From Curvibacter sp. AEP1-3 (lineage in GTDB: Bacteria > Pseudomonadota > Gammaproteobacteria > Burkholderiales > Burkholderiaceae_C), in assembly GCF_002163715.1 (NCBI RefSeq), contig NZ_CP015698.1:3388201-3452200 (forward strand): a stretch of DNA of 64,000 bases, in the 5' to 3' direction. Positions 19,351-27,984 of the stretch are shown piece by piece (the stretch's first letter is position 1; the number at the start of each line of letters is the position of its first letter). Under the pieces are notes generated by a model that worked only from the letters and a program-made list of their open reading frames with translations, made no database searches and was not told the origin of the DNA. The position numbers and the translations under genes are program-made.

Positions 19351-19962
19351 TTACACGTCCCGCAGGGCTACGACTGCGCTGCGCGCTCTGTCCAGAAAGG
19401 CACGGCGTTCTTCACCTTCGCCGACTTGCATGGGCGCGCCAAAGGTGACCGAGCAGAGCACCGGGACCGGTACCACCTCGCCCTTGGGCAGCACGTGTTG
19501 CACATTGTTAATCCATGCGGGGACCAGCACCACGTTCGGGAAGCGGGTGGCCAGGTTGTAGAGACCGGCCTTGAAGGGCTGTGGTTCGCCGGTATGGCCA
19601 CGGGTGCCTTCGGGGAACAGGATGATGGAGTCACCATTGGCCAGCGCCTCGATCAGCGGCTCCAGAGGGTCTTCCTCAGAGCTGCGGTCACGGGAGACGT
19701 AGATTACGTGGAACACCTCGGTGGTAATCCACTTCTTGAAGGGCGACTTGGTCCAATAGTCTTTCGCGGCAATGGCGCGGGTGATGTGGCGCAGCTCTTT
19801 GGGAAGTGCAGCCCAGATCATGACCAGATCGGCATGGCTCTGGTGGTTGGCGAAATAAATGCGCTGTTCAGCCTTGGGCGGGCATCCGTGCCAGCGCGCT
19901 TGGGCACCGGTGAGGAAGCGGATCAGACCCAACAGAAAGTAACTCATCAACTTGGCAAGCAT
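19351..19962 (-). CDS. plsC: 1-acyl-sn-glycerol-3-phosphate acyltransferase (PlsC family)
   Basis: Inner-membrane acyltransferase that converts lysophosphatidate to phosphatidate. The catalytic motif NHQSHADLVMIW (NHx4D) is near residue 35, and FPEGTRGHTGEPQPFKAG carries the substrate-binding EGTR motif. An N-terminal hydrophobic stretch (MLAKLMSYFLLGLIRFL) should anchor it. At 203 residues it is slightly shorter than E. coli PlsC. It is followed seven bases later by the CdsA-like gene, the next enzyme in phospholipid synthesis. Confidence 0.9.
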   Translation of the reverse strand: MLAKLMSYFLLGLIRFLTGAQARWHGCPPKAEQRIYFANHQSHADLVMIWAALPKELRHITRAIAAKDYWTKSPFKKWITTEVFHVIYVSRDRSSEEDPLEPLIEALANGDSIILFPEGTRGHTGEPQPFKAGLYNLATRFPNVVLVPAWINNVQHVLPKGEVVPVPVLCSVTFGAPMQVGEGEERRAFLDRARSAVVALRDV

Positions 19963-20070
19963 GGCGGGGATGATACAGAGCGGATGTGTCGCTTCTGGTG
20001 CTTGTTGTGACTGTCAACCGAGATGGTTGGTTGGCGCTGGAAGCGATGGGCGGGATACTCTGCACCGTTC

Positions 20071-20104
20071 GTGTCCCCCGCGCTGCGCGCTCCTCCTTGA
20101 CCTC
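20071..20104 (+). repeat. Family B repeat core, copy 1
   Basis: The sequence begins GTGTCCCCCGCGCTGCGCGC and ends TCCTCCTTGACCTC. The constant ends match copies at 20213-20246 and 32159-32194, while the centre is a different small palindrome (CGCTGCGCG). It is inverted relative to copy 2, so the gap between plsC and mtgA holds a large inverted repeat. Flanking arms are weak (TCTGCA/TGCAGA). Confidence 0.75.
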
Positions 20105-20183
20105 ACTATGCAGAACACCCCGCCCACCGATTCCGATGGTCTGGACGGAGTCGTGTTTTCAATGCAGGTTCGCATTCGACTCT

Positions 20184-20276
20184 AGCAGTGGAGCAGGGGA
20201 GAGTCTCAAAGCGAGGTCAAGGAGGAGGCCGAAGGCCGGGGGACACGAGCGGCGGGACTCTCCCCTGCTCCGCTGC
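20184..20276 (-). repeat. Family B repeat, copy 2, with paired arms
   Basis: Core at 20213-20246 (AGGTCAAGGAGGAG, a GCCGAAGGC hairpin centre, CGGGGGACA). It is flanked by arms 20185-20205 and 20256-20276 that are complementary at 20 of 21 positions (GCAGTGGAGCAGGGGAGAGT and its complement). The arms do not resemble those of the copy in mpl. The 350-base gap 19963-20312 contains only these repeats and no gene. Confidence 0.8.
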
Positions 20277-20312
20277 GGGCGAAAACAATAAACACCCAGC
20301 GAAGATAAGGCC

Positions 20313-21029
20313 TTAAGGCAACTGCGCATCCGGCATCCGCGCCACTATGGTGCCGGCACGGCTGCTCAGGTAGCCCGAGTTGGGTGTCTTCTCGAAAAAC
20401 TTGGGGCGCGGCAACATCACCGCCAAACGGGCCGCCTCGTAAGCGCTGAGCTTGCCGGCGGGCTTGCGGAAATAGTGCTGGGCAGCGGCCTCCGCACCGA
20501 ATACGCCTTCACCCCATTCCACACTGTTGAGATAAATCTCCAGGATGCGCTGCTTGCTCAGCAAGTGCTCCAACAACATGGTGAGTACAAACTCCTGCCC
20601 CTTACGCAGCAGGGTGCGCTCGCCCGACAAAAACAGGTTTTTGGCCAGCTGCTGGGTGATGGTGGAGCCGCCCACAATCTTGGGCGGTTTGGTCGTTTTG
20701 CGCTGCTCGGCACGCTGCTCCGCCTTGGCGTTTTTGGCCCAGGCTTTTTCCAGGGCATCCCAGTCGACGCCATCATGCTGGCTGAAACCATCGTCCTCCG
20801 AGGCTATGACGGCGCGCTTCAGGTTGTCAGAGATGCGGTCATACGGCATCCATTCCTGCCGCCAGCGCAAGGCGCCGGTTTCGGTGGTAACCCGGTACGC
20901 CTCGGAGCGCTCAAAGGCCGTGGATTGCGGGTCTACGACCGCCATGGCGGCAATGCGGCCCACAAAGTACAACTGCAGCGCTACAAAAGACAGCGCGCAC
21001 AGCACGACCAAACGCAGCACCTGCTTCAT
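20313..21029 (-). CDS. mtgA: Monofunctional peptidoglycan glycosyltransferase MtgA
   Basis: GT51 enzyme that polymerises lipid II glycan strands without a transpeptidase domain. The 238-residue protein has an N-terminal membrane anchor (VLRLVVLCALSFVALQLYFVG). The five GT51 motifs follow, including AVIASEDDGFSQHDGVDW with the catalytic Glu, GGSTITQQLAKNLFLS, KGQEFVLTMLLEHLLSKQRILEIYLN and GVFGAEAAAQHYF. The start overlaps the TonB-like gene by four bases. Its presence complements the SEDS synthases ftsW and rodA in this window. Confidence 0.95.
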   Translation of the reverse strand: MKQVLRLVVLCALSFVALQLYFVGRIAAMAVVDPQSTAFERSEAYRVTTETGALRWRQEWMPYDRISDNLKRAVIASEDDGFSQHDGVDWDALEKAWAKNAKAEQRAEQRKTTKPPKIVGGSTITQQLAKNLFLSGERTLLRKGQEFVLTMLLEHLLSKQRILEIYLNSVEWGEGVFGAEAAAQHYFRKPAGKLSAYEAARLAVMLPRPKFFEKTPNSGYLSSRAGTIVARMPDAQLP

Positions 21030-21892
21030 TGTGAGTTCGAGGACGAGACCTTGGCTTCCAGCGTCTCTTCGCGGGTGAATTTAAAGCGGGACACCACCAG
21101 AATCTGGTCGGCCTGGCGGCGCATGGCTGCATTGAAGTTCCCGAAGGGGCCTGCAGACCGCGCAATAGCCTGCGCCCGCTTGTCGAGCACCGGATTGCCG
21201 GAGCTCTGCACGACTTCGGTGTCGAGTACGCGGCCATCGAAGTTGATGGTGACGATCATGGTCAGCTCGCCATAGAGTTTTTTGCCGCCGCTTTGCGGAA
21301 AGTTCTCGGTGCCTTTTTCTTCGATGGACTGGCGCAGCTGGTCGTAGTACACCGCATACACCTCCTCACGCACGGCTGGGCTCACATACCGCTTTTTGGG
21401 TCGTGAGTTTTCCATGTTGATGCGCCGCTCAATCTCGGCCAGCAGCTTGATGAGCTGTTTGCGCTTTTCTTCCCGCTCGGCGGCCTCTGCCTTGTCGGCC
21501 AGCTTGCTGGGGTCGGGTGGGGGCAGGGCGGCGAGCTGGTTTTTGACCTGCGCGAGCAACAGGTTCTGCTGCTCCTGCAGGCTTTGGAGCTTGCGGGCGC
21601 TTTCTTCTTCCAGCGAGTCGCCGATATCCGTCAGCGCGGACGGGGGCAGCGGGCTGGTGGCGCGGCCTTTTTCCACATCGCCGCCGCCGGCCATATTGGT
21701 CTGGGCGATGGCCTGCGCTTTGTCCGGTTTCTCGTTGCTCTTGGCATTGACCAGGATGACTTCCAGCGGCTTGTCTTCAAACACGCGGTTGAAAGCCTCC
21801 GGATCCACAAAGCGCACTGTCAGCAACACCCCGTGTATCGCGATGGATACACCCAAGGCCCATTGAAGTGTGGTGAGTTTGGGGAGCGTCAC
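21026..21892 (-). CDS. TonB-family energy-transducer-like protein
   Basis: A 288-residue protein with an N-terminal membrane segment (LQWALGVSIAIHGVLLTVRF), a Lys/Glu/Gln-rich periplasmic linker (about residues 50-150), and a C-terminal TonB-like fold (YDQLRQSIEEKGTENFPQ, GELTMIVTINFDGRVLDTEVVQSSGNPVLDKRAQAI). No exbB/exbD is adjacent, so it is not clear that it energises outer-membrane receptors. The GTG start at 21892 overlaps the exonuclease gene upstream by four bases and its end overlaps mtgA, which suggests a three-gene operon with an envelope role. Confidence 0.85.
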   Translation of the reverse strand: MTLPKLTTLQWALGVSIAIHGVLLTVRFVDPEAFNRVFEDKPLEVILVNAKSNEKPDKAQAIAQTNMAGGGDVEKGRATSPLPPSALTDIGDSLEEESARKLQSLQEQQNLLLAQVKNQLAALPPPDPSKLADKAEAAEREEKRKQLIKLLAEIERRINMENSRPKKRYVSPAVREEVYAVYYDQLRQSIEEKGTENFPQSGGKKLYGELTMIVTINFDGRVLDTEVVQSSGNPVLDKRAQAIARSAGPFGNFNAAMRRQADQILVVSRFKFTREETLEAKVSSSNSQ

Positions 21893-23940
21893 GGGGTGGG
21901 ATTATCGCCGCCGGCTTCAGGCGCTTCGTTCACATCCACCGCAATCGCGATCGGGCCGGCCACCTCGTCTTCGCTGTCGTCCTCGTCGTCCTGGTTGTCG
22001 GCTTCCACCGGCGCATCCAGACGTTCCAGCACCGTGCCTTGCACATCCAGGGTGATGAGGTCCATCTCGCCCAGCTTGACGCGCACCTTGGCGTGGCGGG
22101 GCAGTCCCTGCGCACCCAGGACGGGCAGCACCAGCGGAATGTCGTCCGCGCGCACCATGCCGTCTTTGAACAGGCTGGCGGTGAGCTCGGTGATGCCGTG
22201 CTGCTGGGCGTAACGCATGGTCCAGAACCGCTCCATGGCGCCCTGGTAGCCGTTGTAGGCGCTGTAAGCCGCGTCAAACGAGGAGATGATGGCGAACAGC
22301 TCCGCGTCCTTGGGCTTGAAGGGGGCGACCAAAGCCGCCGTCTTGCCATGGCGTGCACAGGCAATGATCTGCCACTGGTTGACCAGGTCGGTGTAGCGGC
22401 GCAGTGGCGAGGTCGCCCACGAATACGCTTTGACGCCGATACCCGAATGCGGCAAGGCCTTGGTACCCATGCGTACCTTGACGCCGGGTGCCAGCGACGC
22501 CTGGCTGCGGTAAATGCCGGGCACGCCCATCTCGGCGAGCCAGCTGCCCCAGGTGCTGTTGGCCAGAATCATGGCTTCGGCCACGATCAGGTCCAGCGGG
22601 GCGCCGCGCTGGCGGATGCTGATGAGCACGGTCTCGTCACCTTGCGGCTCCGCGCCATCGTTGCCTTGCAGGCGGAAGTTGTAGTCCGGGCGGTTGAAGG
22701 TCTCGGGTTTGCCGCGCACGATCTCGCGCTTGGCCTTCAGGTCGCGCGCCAAGCGGTGCAAAAATGATAGCTGCTCGCGCAGACCTGCTGAGGCCTGGGT
22801 GTCATTTTCATGGTTAAACGAGGCGTCGGTCAGCCACTGCTCGGTGACCACGCTGTCGAGCTGGTCGTGGCGCAGATTGTGGGCAATCGGCACACGTTCC
22901 AGCTTGGTCTCGCTGTTGGTGATCTCCAGCGTCTCCTCGTTGAAGGTGACATAGAGCGAGACGGACGGGCAATCCCTACCTTCCATGAGCGTGTAGGTCT
23001 GAACCACCTCGTCGGGCAACATGGTGACCTTGTAGCCGGGCATGTACACCGTGGACAGGCGGGCGCGGCCCAACACGTCCACCGGGCTGCCGGGCTGCAC
23101 GGCCAGGCCGGGCGCGGCGATGTGGATACCCACGGTCACGGTGCCGGAGCCCAGGCCCTGCACGCTCAGGGCGTCGTCAATTTCAGTAGTCTGGGAATCG
23201 TCAATCGAAAAGGCCTGTACGGCCGCCACCGGCAACTCGTCGGCAATGGCGGGTGCGCTAATGGCGGGAAAGCCGGTGCCCTTGGGGAAGTTCTCCAGCA
23301 AAAAGCGTTTCCAGTGGAACAGGTAGGGCGAAGCAATCGCACCGGCCTTTTGCAGCAGCTCAAGAGGCGCAATGTGGCTGGCGCGGCTGGCCTCGACCAC
23401 GGCCTTGTACTCAGGGGCGTTCTTGTCCGGCTTGAACAGGATCTTGTACAGCTGGTCCTTGATAGCCTGCGGGCAGCTGCCTGCTGCCAACTCTTGGGCC
23501 CACTGGTTGATTTGCTCGGCAATCAGGCGCTTTTTCTCAATCGCAGCCAAAGCCTGGGCAATGATTTCGGCAGGCGCCTTCTTGAAGCGGCCTTTGCCGG
23601 CACGGCGGAAGTAGTGCGGGGTGTCGAACAGCTTGAACAGCATGCCCGCCTGCTCCGCCTGGCTGGCCTGGGCGGAAAAGTAGTCTTTGGCCAGGTCCGC
23701 GAAGCCGAACTCTTCGTCGGGCGCGAATTCATAGGCCATGTCCAGCTCGATGCCCGCCGCCTGCGTCTGGGCGGCCGCAACGAACTCCGCCGGGGCGGGC
23801 TTTTCAAACTTGATCAGGATGTTGGCGCCCTTGACCTTGACGCGCTTGCCGGAATCCAGCTCCACCTGCGCCGAGGCTTCCGCCTCGGACAGGACACGGC
23901 CGGCCATGAATTTTCCGGCTTCTTCAAACAGTACAAACAT
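21889..23940 (-). CDS. RNase II/RNase R family 3'-5' exoribonuclease
   Basis: A 683-residue exonuclease of the RNB superfamily. The start at 23940 (MFVLFEEAGKFMAGRVLS) was chosen over an upstream frame whose residues look non-coding. The RNB catalytic motif is AFSIDDSQTTEIDDALSVQGLGSG with its metal-binding Asp residues, followed by ARLSTVYMPGYKVTMLP and the C-terminal SPLRRYTDLVNQWQI. It is shorter than RNase R and lacks an obvious Lys-rich tail. A family A repeat lies in frame inside the gene at 22761-22808, encoding residues around ENDTQASAGLREQLSF. Genes for a TonB-like protein and mtgA follow. Confidence 0.9.
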   Translation of the reverse strand: MFVLFEEAGKFMAGRVLSEAEASAQVELDSGKRVKVKGANILIKFEKPAPAEFVAAAQTQAAGIELDMAYEFAPDEEFGFADLAKDYFSAQASQAEQAGMLFKLFDTPHYFRRAGKGRFKKAPAEIIAQALAAIEKKRLIAEQINQWAQELAAGSCPQAIKDQLYKILFKPDKNAPEYKAVVEASRASHIAPLELLQKAGAIASPYLFHWKRFLLENFPKGTGFPAISAPAIADELPVAAVQAFSIDDSQTTEIDDALSVQGLGSGTVTVGIHIAAPGLAVQPGSPVDVLGRARLSTVYMPGYKVTMLPDEVVQTYTLMEGRDCPSVSLYVTFNEETLEITNSETKLERVPIAHNLRHDQLDSVVTEQWLTDASFNHENDTQASAGLREQLSFLHRLARDLKAKREIVRGKPETFNRPDYNFRLQGNDGAEPQGDETVLISIRQRGAPLDLIVAEAMILANSTWGSWLAEMGVPGIYRSQASLAPGVKVRMGTKALPHSGIGVKAYSWATSPLRRYTDLVNQWQIIACARHGKTAALVAPFKPKDAELFAIISSFDAAYSAYNGYQGAMERFWTMRYAQQHGITELTASLFKDGMVRADDIPLVLPVLGAQGLPRHAKVRVKLGEMDLITLDVQGTVLERLDAPVEADNQDDEDDSEDEVAGPIAIAVDVNEAPEAGGDNPTP
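22761..22808 (+). repeat. Family A repeat inside the RNB exonuclease gene
   Basis: AAAATGATAGCTGCTCGCGC and the distal TGGGTGTCATTTT form the two ends, with an AAAATGA/TCATTTT inverted terminal match. The element is 48 bases, a multiple of three, and stays in frame on the minus strand. Confidence 0.75.
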
Positions 23941-23995
23941 AGGGGGAGATTGTCCCCGCAAAACTACCCGCTCCGGATGCAGGGGCTTGCACCCC

Positions 23996-24589
23996 TCATT
24001 TGTTCGGGGGCAGACCCATAAACCGGGCGAAATCCGGCAGGTATTCCTCAAAGCCGGTCAGGGCATGGTCCCCGCCTTCCAGCAGCGTGACCTGCGTGTG
24101 ACCGTAGCGGGCATGCATTTCGCGCCAGTCCAGTACCTCATCCCCTTTGGCCAGGAGGGCTCGGTAGCGCTGTGGGTGCTGCAATTCGCCGACCTGCAGG
24201 GTGCGCAGCTCGTCCACATATTCGGGCAAAAAGAAAAAGCTTTCCTCCGGTGCATGCCATTGGCGGTTCTCGCCTATGTATTTGCCCAAATCCCGTGCAG
24301 GGTCCACTGCCGGGTTGATCAGCATGGCCCGACATTCTGTGGCCTCGGCAATGTGGGTGGCATAGAACCCACCCAGCGAGGAGCCGACGACCGCCATGCT
24401 GTCGCGCGGCCAATCCGCAATACCGTTCAACAACAGCTCCATCGCTGCCCTCGGTGAGGGGGGCAGCTGCGGGCACCACCAATGCACCTGCGGGTGGTGC
24501 TGCGCCATGTAAGCCGCCATGGCCTGTGCTTTGTGCGAATGAGGCGACGAGCGGAAACCGTGAAGGTAAAGGAGGTGGGTGGTAGTCAT
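23996..24589 (-). CDS. YqiA/YcfP-like alpha/beta-hydrolase (esterase)
   Basis: A 197-residue single-domain hydrolase resembling the UPF0227/YqiA esterases. The oxyanion HG pair is in LLYLHGFRSSPHSHKA. The nucleophile elbow is GSSLGG near residue 91, and the acid and His are likely in the LAKGDEVLDW and GGDHALTGF segments. The start MTTTHLLYLHGF at 24589 fits the family. Physiological substrates are unknown. It is the first gene of a minus-strand run and is divergent from the 7TM protein gene, with 94 bases between them. Confidence 0.85.
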   Translation of the reverse strand: MTTTHLLYLHGFRSSPHSHKAQAMAAYMAQHHPQVHWWCPQLPPSPRAAMELLLNGIADWPRDSMAVVGSSLGGFYATHIAEATECRAMLINPAVDPARDLGKYIGENRQWHAPEESFFFLPEYVDELRTLQVGELQHPQRYRALLAKGDEVLDWREMHARYGHTQVTLLEGGDHALTGFEEYLPDFARFMGLPPNK

Positions 24590-24683
24590 AGGGGGATAGT
24601 ACGGGCTGGCCGCATACTTTTCCTGCCTCTATGATGCTCTGTCGCTCAGTGGGAGCATCAAGACAGGTCGACCTCCTATTGCA

Positions 24684-25928
24684 GTGTTTCTTCAGGCTCT
24701 TTCCTTGAACTGTTTTTCAGCACTTGTCCTTTTCTGCCTCCGGGCGCTGTTGCCACGTACGGTAGTGCTGGCCTTGGCACTTTTGTCGTCGTGGGGAGGA
24801 CTGCACGCGGGTCAGCTGCAGTTTGAAAACGCGACCGTTTCCACCACCATCGACGGCAAGGTATCGAGGGATATCGTGACATTGCCCTTTCGATGGGATC
24901 TCCAATACCCCGGGCTGGCAGGTTCGGCTGTATTGGAATTCGAATTCATGGCAGGCCAGTTGCCGCAAAGCCCTGTCGGTCTCTATTTTCCAAAGCTGGG
25001 GTCTGCATATGTGGTGTCCCTGAATGGAGTCGTCATCGGGCGGGATGGGGATCTTTTGGTGTCAGGCGGGCAGGACACCGGGAAAGCCCCCCGTCTGATG
25101 CCGGTGAACGCTGAGTTGATCAAGCCACACAACATTCTTCGAATTCAGTTGCGTGCTGACAGTGGCCGCAAGGCGGGAGTTAGTGCGGTAGTCATTGATG
25201 AGTGGGGAAAGGTAAGCGCGCTTTTCGACGAGTACCGCCTATGGCGGGTAGGCGTACCTGGAGCCATCGCCGCTGCGCATGCATGCTTGGCGGTCCTTAG
25301 CGTATTGCTGTGGTGGTGGAGTGGGCGAGCTCGTTTGGATGGCGCTGGTGCCCAGCCGATCTTTTTGTTCAGTGCCGTCGCATTGTTTTGCTGGGCATTG
25401 CGGCTGACGGATTCGATATGGGAGACGCCTCCCTTGCCGTGGCCACTCTGGGGCGCGGTACCGGTGCTGGGGCTTGGCATCTGGGGATGTTGTTGCGCGC
25501 ACGTTTGCATGGTGGTCGCCAAGTGGGATGACAGGCCTTGGGCTACCGCCTTCAGGCTGTGGCTGGTCGCGATCCTCCTGTCTGGATTGGTCTTTGTGCC
25601 TTGGGGGCTGATCGGGGCGCATCCTGCGCTGTTGACGATTTGGTATGCCGTACTGGGCCTGACCTTGCTTGCATTCAGTGTGGGTTTGGCCAAGCATTCC
25701 ATGGGCAGTGGTGGCAACGCTGGGGGTCGCTTGCTGTCCGGAGCCGTTTTGCTGAGCGTCTGCATCGGATTGCTGGATCTTTTGCGCATGCGGACCCATG
25801 CGGGCGTGGCGGATGTCGCATTGTTGTACTACGCGTCTATCGTCTTTGGCCTGATTCTGGCAATCACAACTTTCCAATATGCGAGGACAAACCGGCAGGT
25901 ATCTCCCAAAGCGCACCAAGCCGCTTAG
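24684..25928 (+). CDS. 7TM-DISM-like membrane protein lacking an output domain
   Basis: A 414-residue protein with a signal-anchor, an extracytoplasmic beta-rich domain of about 160 residues (LQFENATVSTTIDG to IDEWGKVSALFDEYRLWR), and then seven predicted membrane helices. This layout is that of 7TMR-DISM receptors, which normally continue into a kinase or GGDEF domain; here the protein ends about 15 residues after the last helix. The GTG start at 24684 is tentative. It ends 14 bases before rodA, so the two are probably cotranscribed. A role as a sensor or scaffold for elongation is only inference, and family assignment is by topology rather than a strong motif. Confidence 0.6.
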   Translation: MFLQALSLNCFSALVLFCLRALLPRTVVLALALLSSWGGLHAGQLQFENATVSTTIDGKVSRDIVTLPFRWDLQYPGLAGSAVLEFEFMAGQLPQSPVGLYFPKLGSAYVVSLNGVVIGRDGDLLVSGGQDTGKAPRLMPVNAELIKPHNILRIQLRADSGRKAGVSAVVIDEWGKVSALFDEYRLWRVGVPGAIAAAHACLAVLSVLLWWWSGRARLDGAGAQPIFLFSAVALFCWALRLTDSIWETPPLPWPLWGAVPVLGLGIWGCCCAHVCMVVAKWDDRPWATAFRLWLVAILLSGLVFVPWGLIGAHPALLTIWYAVLGLTLLAFSVGLAKHSMGSGGNAGGRLLSGAVLLSVCIGLLDLLRMRTHAGVADVALLYYASIVFGLILAITTFQYARTNRQVSPKAHQAA

Positions 25929-25942
25929 GGATAATCACGCCC

Positions 25943-27097
25943 ATGTCGTACCAATTTGGAAAAGTCCCCCTGCGCCAGCGCATTGCGCCCTGGTTTTCGG
26001 GGTTTGACGGGCCGTTGGCCTTTGCAGTCTTCATTCTGGCCTGTGCCGGGCTGCTGACCATGTATTCATCCGGCTTTGACCATGGCACCCGGTTTGAGGA
26101 CCATGCCCGGAACATGCTGATCGCGGGCACCATCATGTTTGTGGTGGCCCAAGTTCCACCCCAGCGCTTGATGCTCGTTGCAGTGCCGCTGTACACCGTG
26201 GGCGTGGCCCTGCTGATAGCGGTTGCCATTTTCGGAATCACCAAAAAGGGCGCCAAACGCTGGATCAATGTCGGCGTGGTGATTCAGCCCAGTGAAATTC
26301 TCAAGATCGCCATGCCGCTGATGTTGGCCTGGTGGTTCCAGAAACGCGAAGGCCAGTTGCGTCCGCTTGACTTTGTGGTGGCTGGGCTGCTGCTGGCCGT
26401 CCCCGTGGGCCTGATCATGAAGCAGCCGGATTTGGGTACTTCGTTGTTGGTGCTGGCGGCCGGCATGGCGGTGATCTTTTTTGCCGGCATGAGCTGGAAA
26501 CTGGTGATTCCGCCCTTGGCGATCGGAGTGATCGGTATCTTCCTGATCGTGGTCTTTGAGCCGCAATTGTGTGCTGACGGCGTACGCTGGCCGGTGCTGC
26601 ACGACTACCAGCAGCAACGCATCTGCACGTTGCTGGACCCTACTCGCGACCCACTGGGCAAAGGCTTCCACATCATCCAGGGGATGATCGCCATCGGCTC
26701 GGGCGGTGTGACCGGCATGGGTTTCATGAAGGGCACGCAGACGCATCTGGAGTTCATTCCCGAGCGGACGACTGACTTTATTTTTGCTGCTTATTCGGAG
26801 GAGTTCGGCCTGATCGGCACCACCTTCCTGATCTGCGCCTTCATCTTCCTGATACTGCGCGGCTTGGCCATTGCGCTGGAGGCGCCGACCCTGTTTTCCC
26901 GACTGTTGGCTGGCGCTGCCACCATGATCTTTTTCACCTACGCGTTTGTGAACATGGGCATGGTCAGTGGCATTCTGCCGGTGGTGGGTGTGCCTCTGCC
27001 CTTCATCAGCTACGGCGGGACAGCCATGGTGACATTGGGGCTGGCGCTCGGCATCCTGATGTCAATTTCCAACTCCAAGCGCCTGGTCCAGTCATGA
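25943..27097 (+). CDS. rodA: Peptidoglycan glycosyltransferase RodA
   Basis: SEDS-family polymerase of the elongation machinery, partner of PBP2. The ATG at 25943 gives 384 residues, close to the usual RodA length. An earlier in-frame start inside the preceding gene would add 135 unrelated residues. SEDS motifs include KRWINVGVVIQPSEILK, MKQPDLGTSLLVLAAG with the key Asp, GKGFHIIQGMIAIGSGG, and PFISYGGTAM. Here mreBCD and mrdA are not adjacent; instead the gene is flanked by the 7TM protein and, with a four-base overlap, a HIBADH-like dehydrogenase. Confidence 0.93.
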   Translation: MSYQFGKVPLRQRIAPWFSGFDGPLAFAVFILACAGLLTMYSSGFDHGTRFEDHARNMLIAGTIMFVVAQVPPQRLMLVAVPLYTVGVALLIAVAIFGITKKGAKRWINVGVVIQPSEILKIAMPLMLAWWFQKREGQLRPLDFVVAGLLLAVPVGLIMKQPDLGTSLLVLAAGMAVIFFAGMSWKLVIPPLAIGVIGIFLIVVFEPQLCADGVRWPVLHDYQQQRICTLLDPTRDPLGKGFHIIQGMIAIGSGGVTGMGFMKGTQTHLEFIPERTTDFIFAAYSEEFGLIGTTFLICAFIFLILRGLAIALEAPTLFSRLLAGAATMIFFTYAFVNMGMVSGILPVVGVPLPFISYGGTAMVTLGLALGILMSISNSKRLVQS

Positions 27098-27984
27098 GTG
27101 CGCCTTTGCCGGTGACCGTGATCGGCGTCGGCAATATGGGCGGGGCCATGGCGCAGCGCCTTTGTGCACTGGGTTGGACACCATGGGTGCACGACATCGA
27201 TGTGAGCAAGGTGCAGTGTTTGGTGCCTTTCGGCGCTCTAGCGCCCGCGGATATTGGGCGAGCAGCTACTGAATCCATAGCAACCATCATTTGCGTGGTC
27301 GATGCCAATCAGACCCGTGAAGTGCTGTTCAGCCCCGGAGGGCTGGCTCCGCATCTGCCTGCCGGGCATGTGGTGATCTTGTGCCCGACCATTGGACCGC
27401 AGGATGCGGAAGACATTGCAGCGCAGCTAGCGACCTTTGGTGTACTCACGCTGGATGCCCCTATGTCAGGCGGCCCTGCCCGTGCGAGGGAGGGCAGCAT
27501 GAGCCTGATGGTGGCCGGCCCTGCGGCGGCGTGGGAACGCTGCCTACCGTTGCTCCAAGCGCTGTCGGCCAAGTTGTTTCATATCAGCGACCGGCCGGGT
27601 GATGGCGCACGGACCAAGCTGGTCAACAACCTGTTGGCGGGTATCAACCTCGTGGGGGCAGCCGAGGTCATGGCGCTGGCCGCTTGTTTGGGGTTGGACC
27701 AGGGGCGCACGCTGGATGTCATTGAACAGTCCAGTGGCCAGAGCTGGATCGGTAGCGACCGCATGCGCCGCGCCTTTGCGGGCGATCTGGCTCCGCGCGC
27801 CCACATGACCTTGTTGGCCAAAGACACGCGACTCGCCTTGGAAGCGGCATCCCAAGTTGGCTTTTCCGGCCCCCTAGGTGTCCATGCTTCTGCCGTGTTT
27901 GCGGCCGCAGTAGCCGCAGGATTGGAAGGGCTGGACGATGCGGCTCTGCTGGAGTTTCTGCAGCGGCCTAAAATGGCCGGATGA
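27094..27984 (+). CDS. 3-hydroxyisobutyrate dehydrogenase-family oxidoreductase
   Basis: A 296-residue NAD(P)-dependent beta-hydroxyacid dehydrogenase. The Rossmann motif [13 protein letters not shown] is at residues 10-22, the substrate signature [14 protein letters not shown] near residue 125, and the catalytic Lys in [13 protein letters not shown] near residue 172. Relatives act on hydroxyisobutyrate, tartronate semialdehyde or related acids; the substrate cannot be told from sequence. Four-base overlaps with rodA and tldD place it in a coupled operon with no obvious metabolic link. Residues around [16 protein letters not shown] are encoded by a diverged family A repeat. Confidence 0.88.
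   Translation: MSAPLPVTVIGVGNMGGAMAQRLCALGWTPWVHDIDVSKVQCLVPFGALAPADIGRAATESIATIICVVDANQTREVLFSPGGLAPHLPAGHVVILCPTIGPQDAEDIAAQLATFGVLTLDAPMSGGPARAREGSMSLMVAGPAAAWERCLPLLQALSAKLFHISDRPGDGARTKLVNNLLAGINLVGAAEVMALAACLGLDQGRTLDVIEQSSGQSWIGSDRMRRAFAGDLAPRAHMTLLAKDTRLALEAASQVGFSGPLGVHASAVFAAAVAAGLEGLDDAALLEFLQRPKMAG
27235..27283 (-). repeat. Diverged family A repeat inside the HIBADH-like gene
   Basis: A gapless 49-base alignment to the copy at 32745-32793 matches at 36 positions by hand count, including GCTCT, GCGC, GAGCAGCTA and ATAGCAA blocks. It lies in frame within a conserved part of the protein without obvious added length. Confidence 0.6.

Noticed and set aside
25538..25942. Longer rodA start inside the preceding gene
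   Set aside because: It would add 135 residues without homology to RodA and overlap a well-supported membrane protein gene. The ATG at 25943 gives the family's normal N-terminus.
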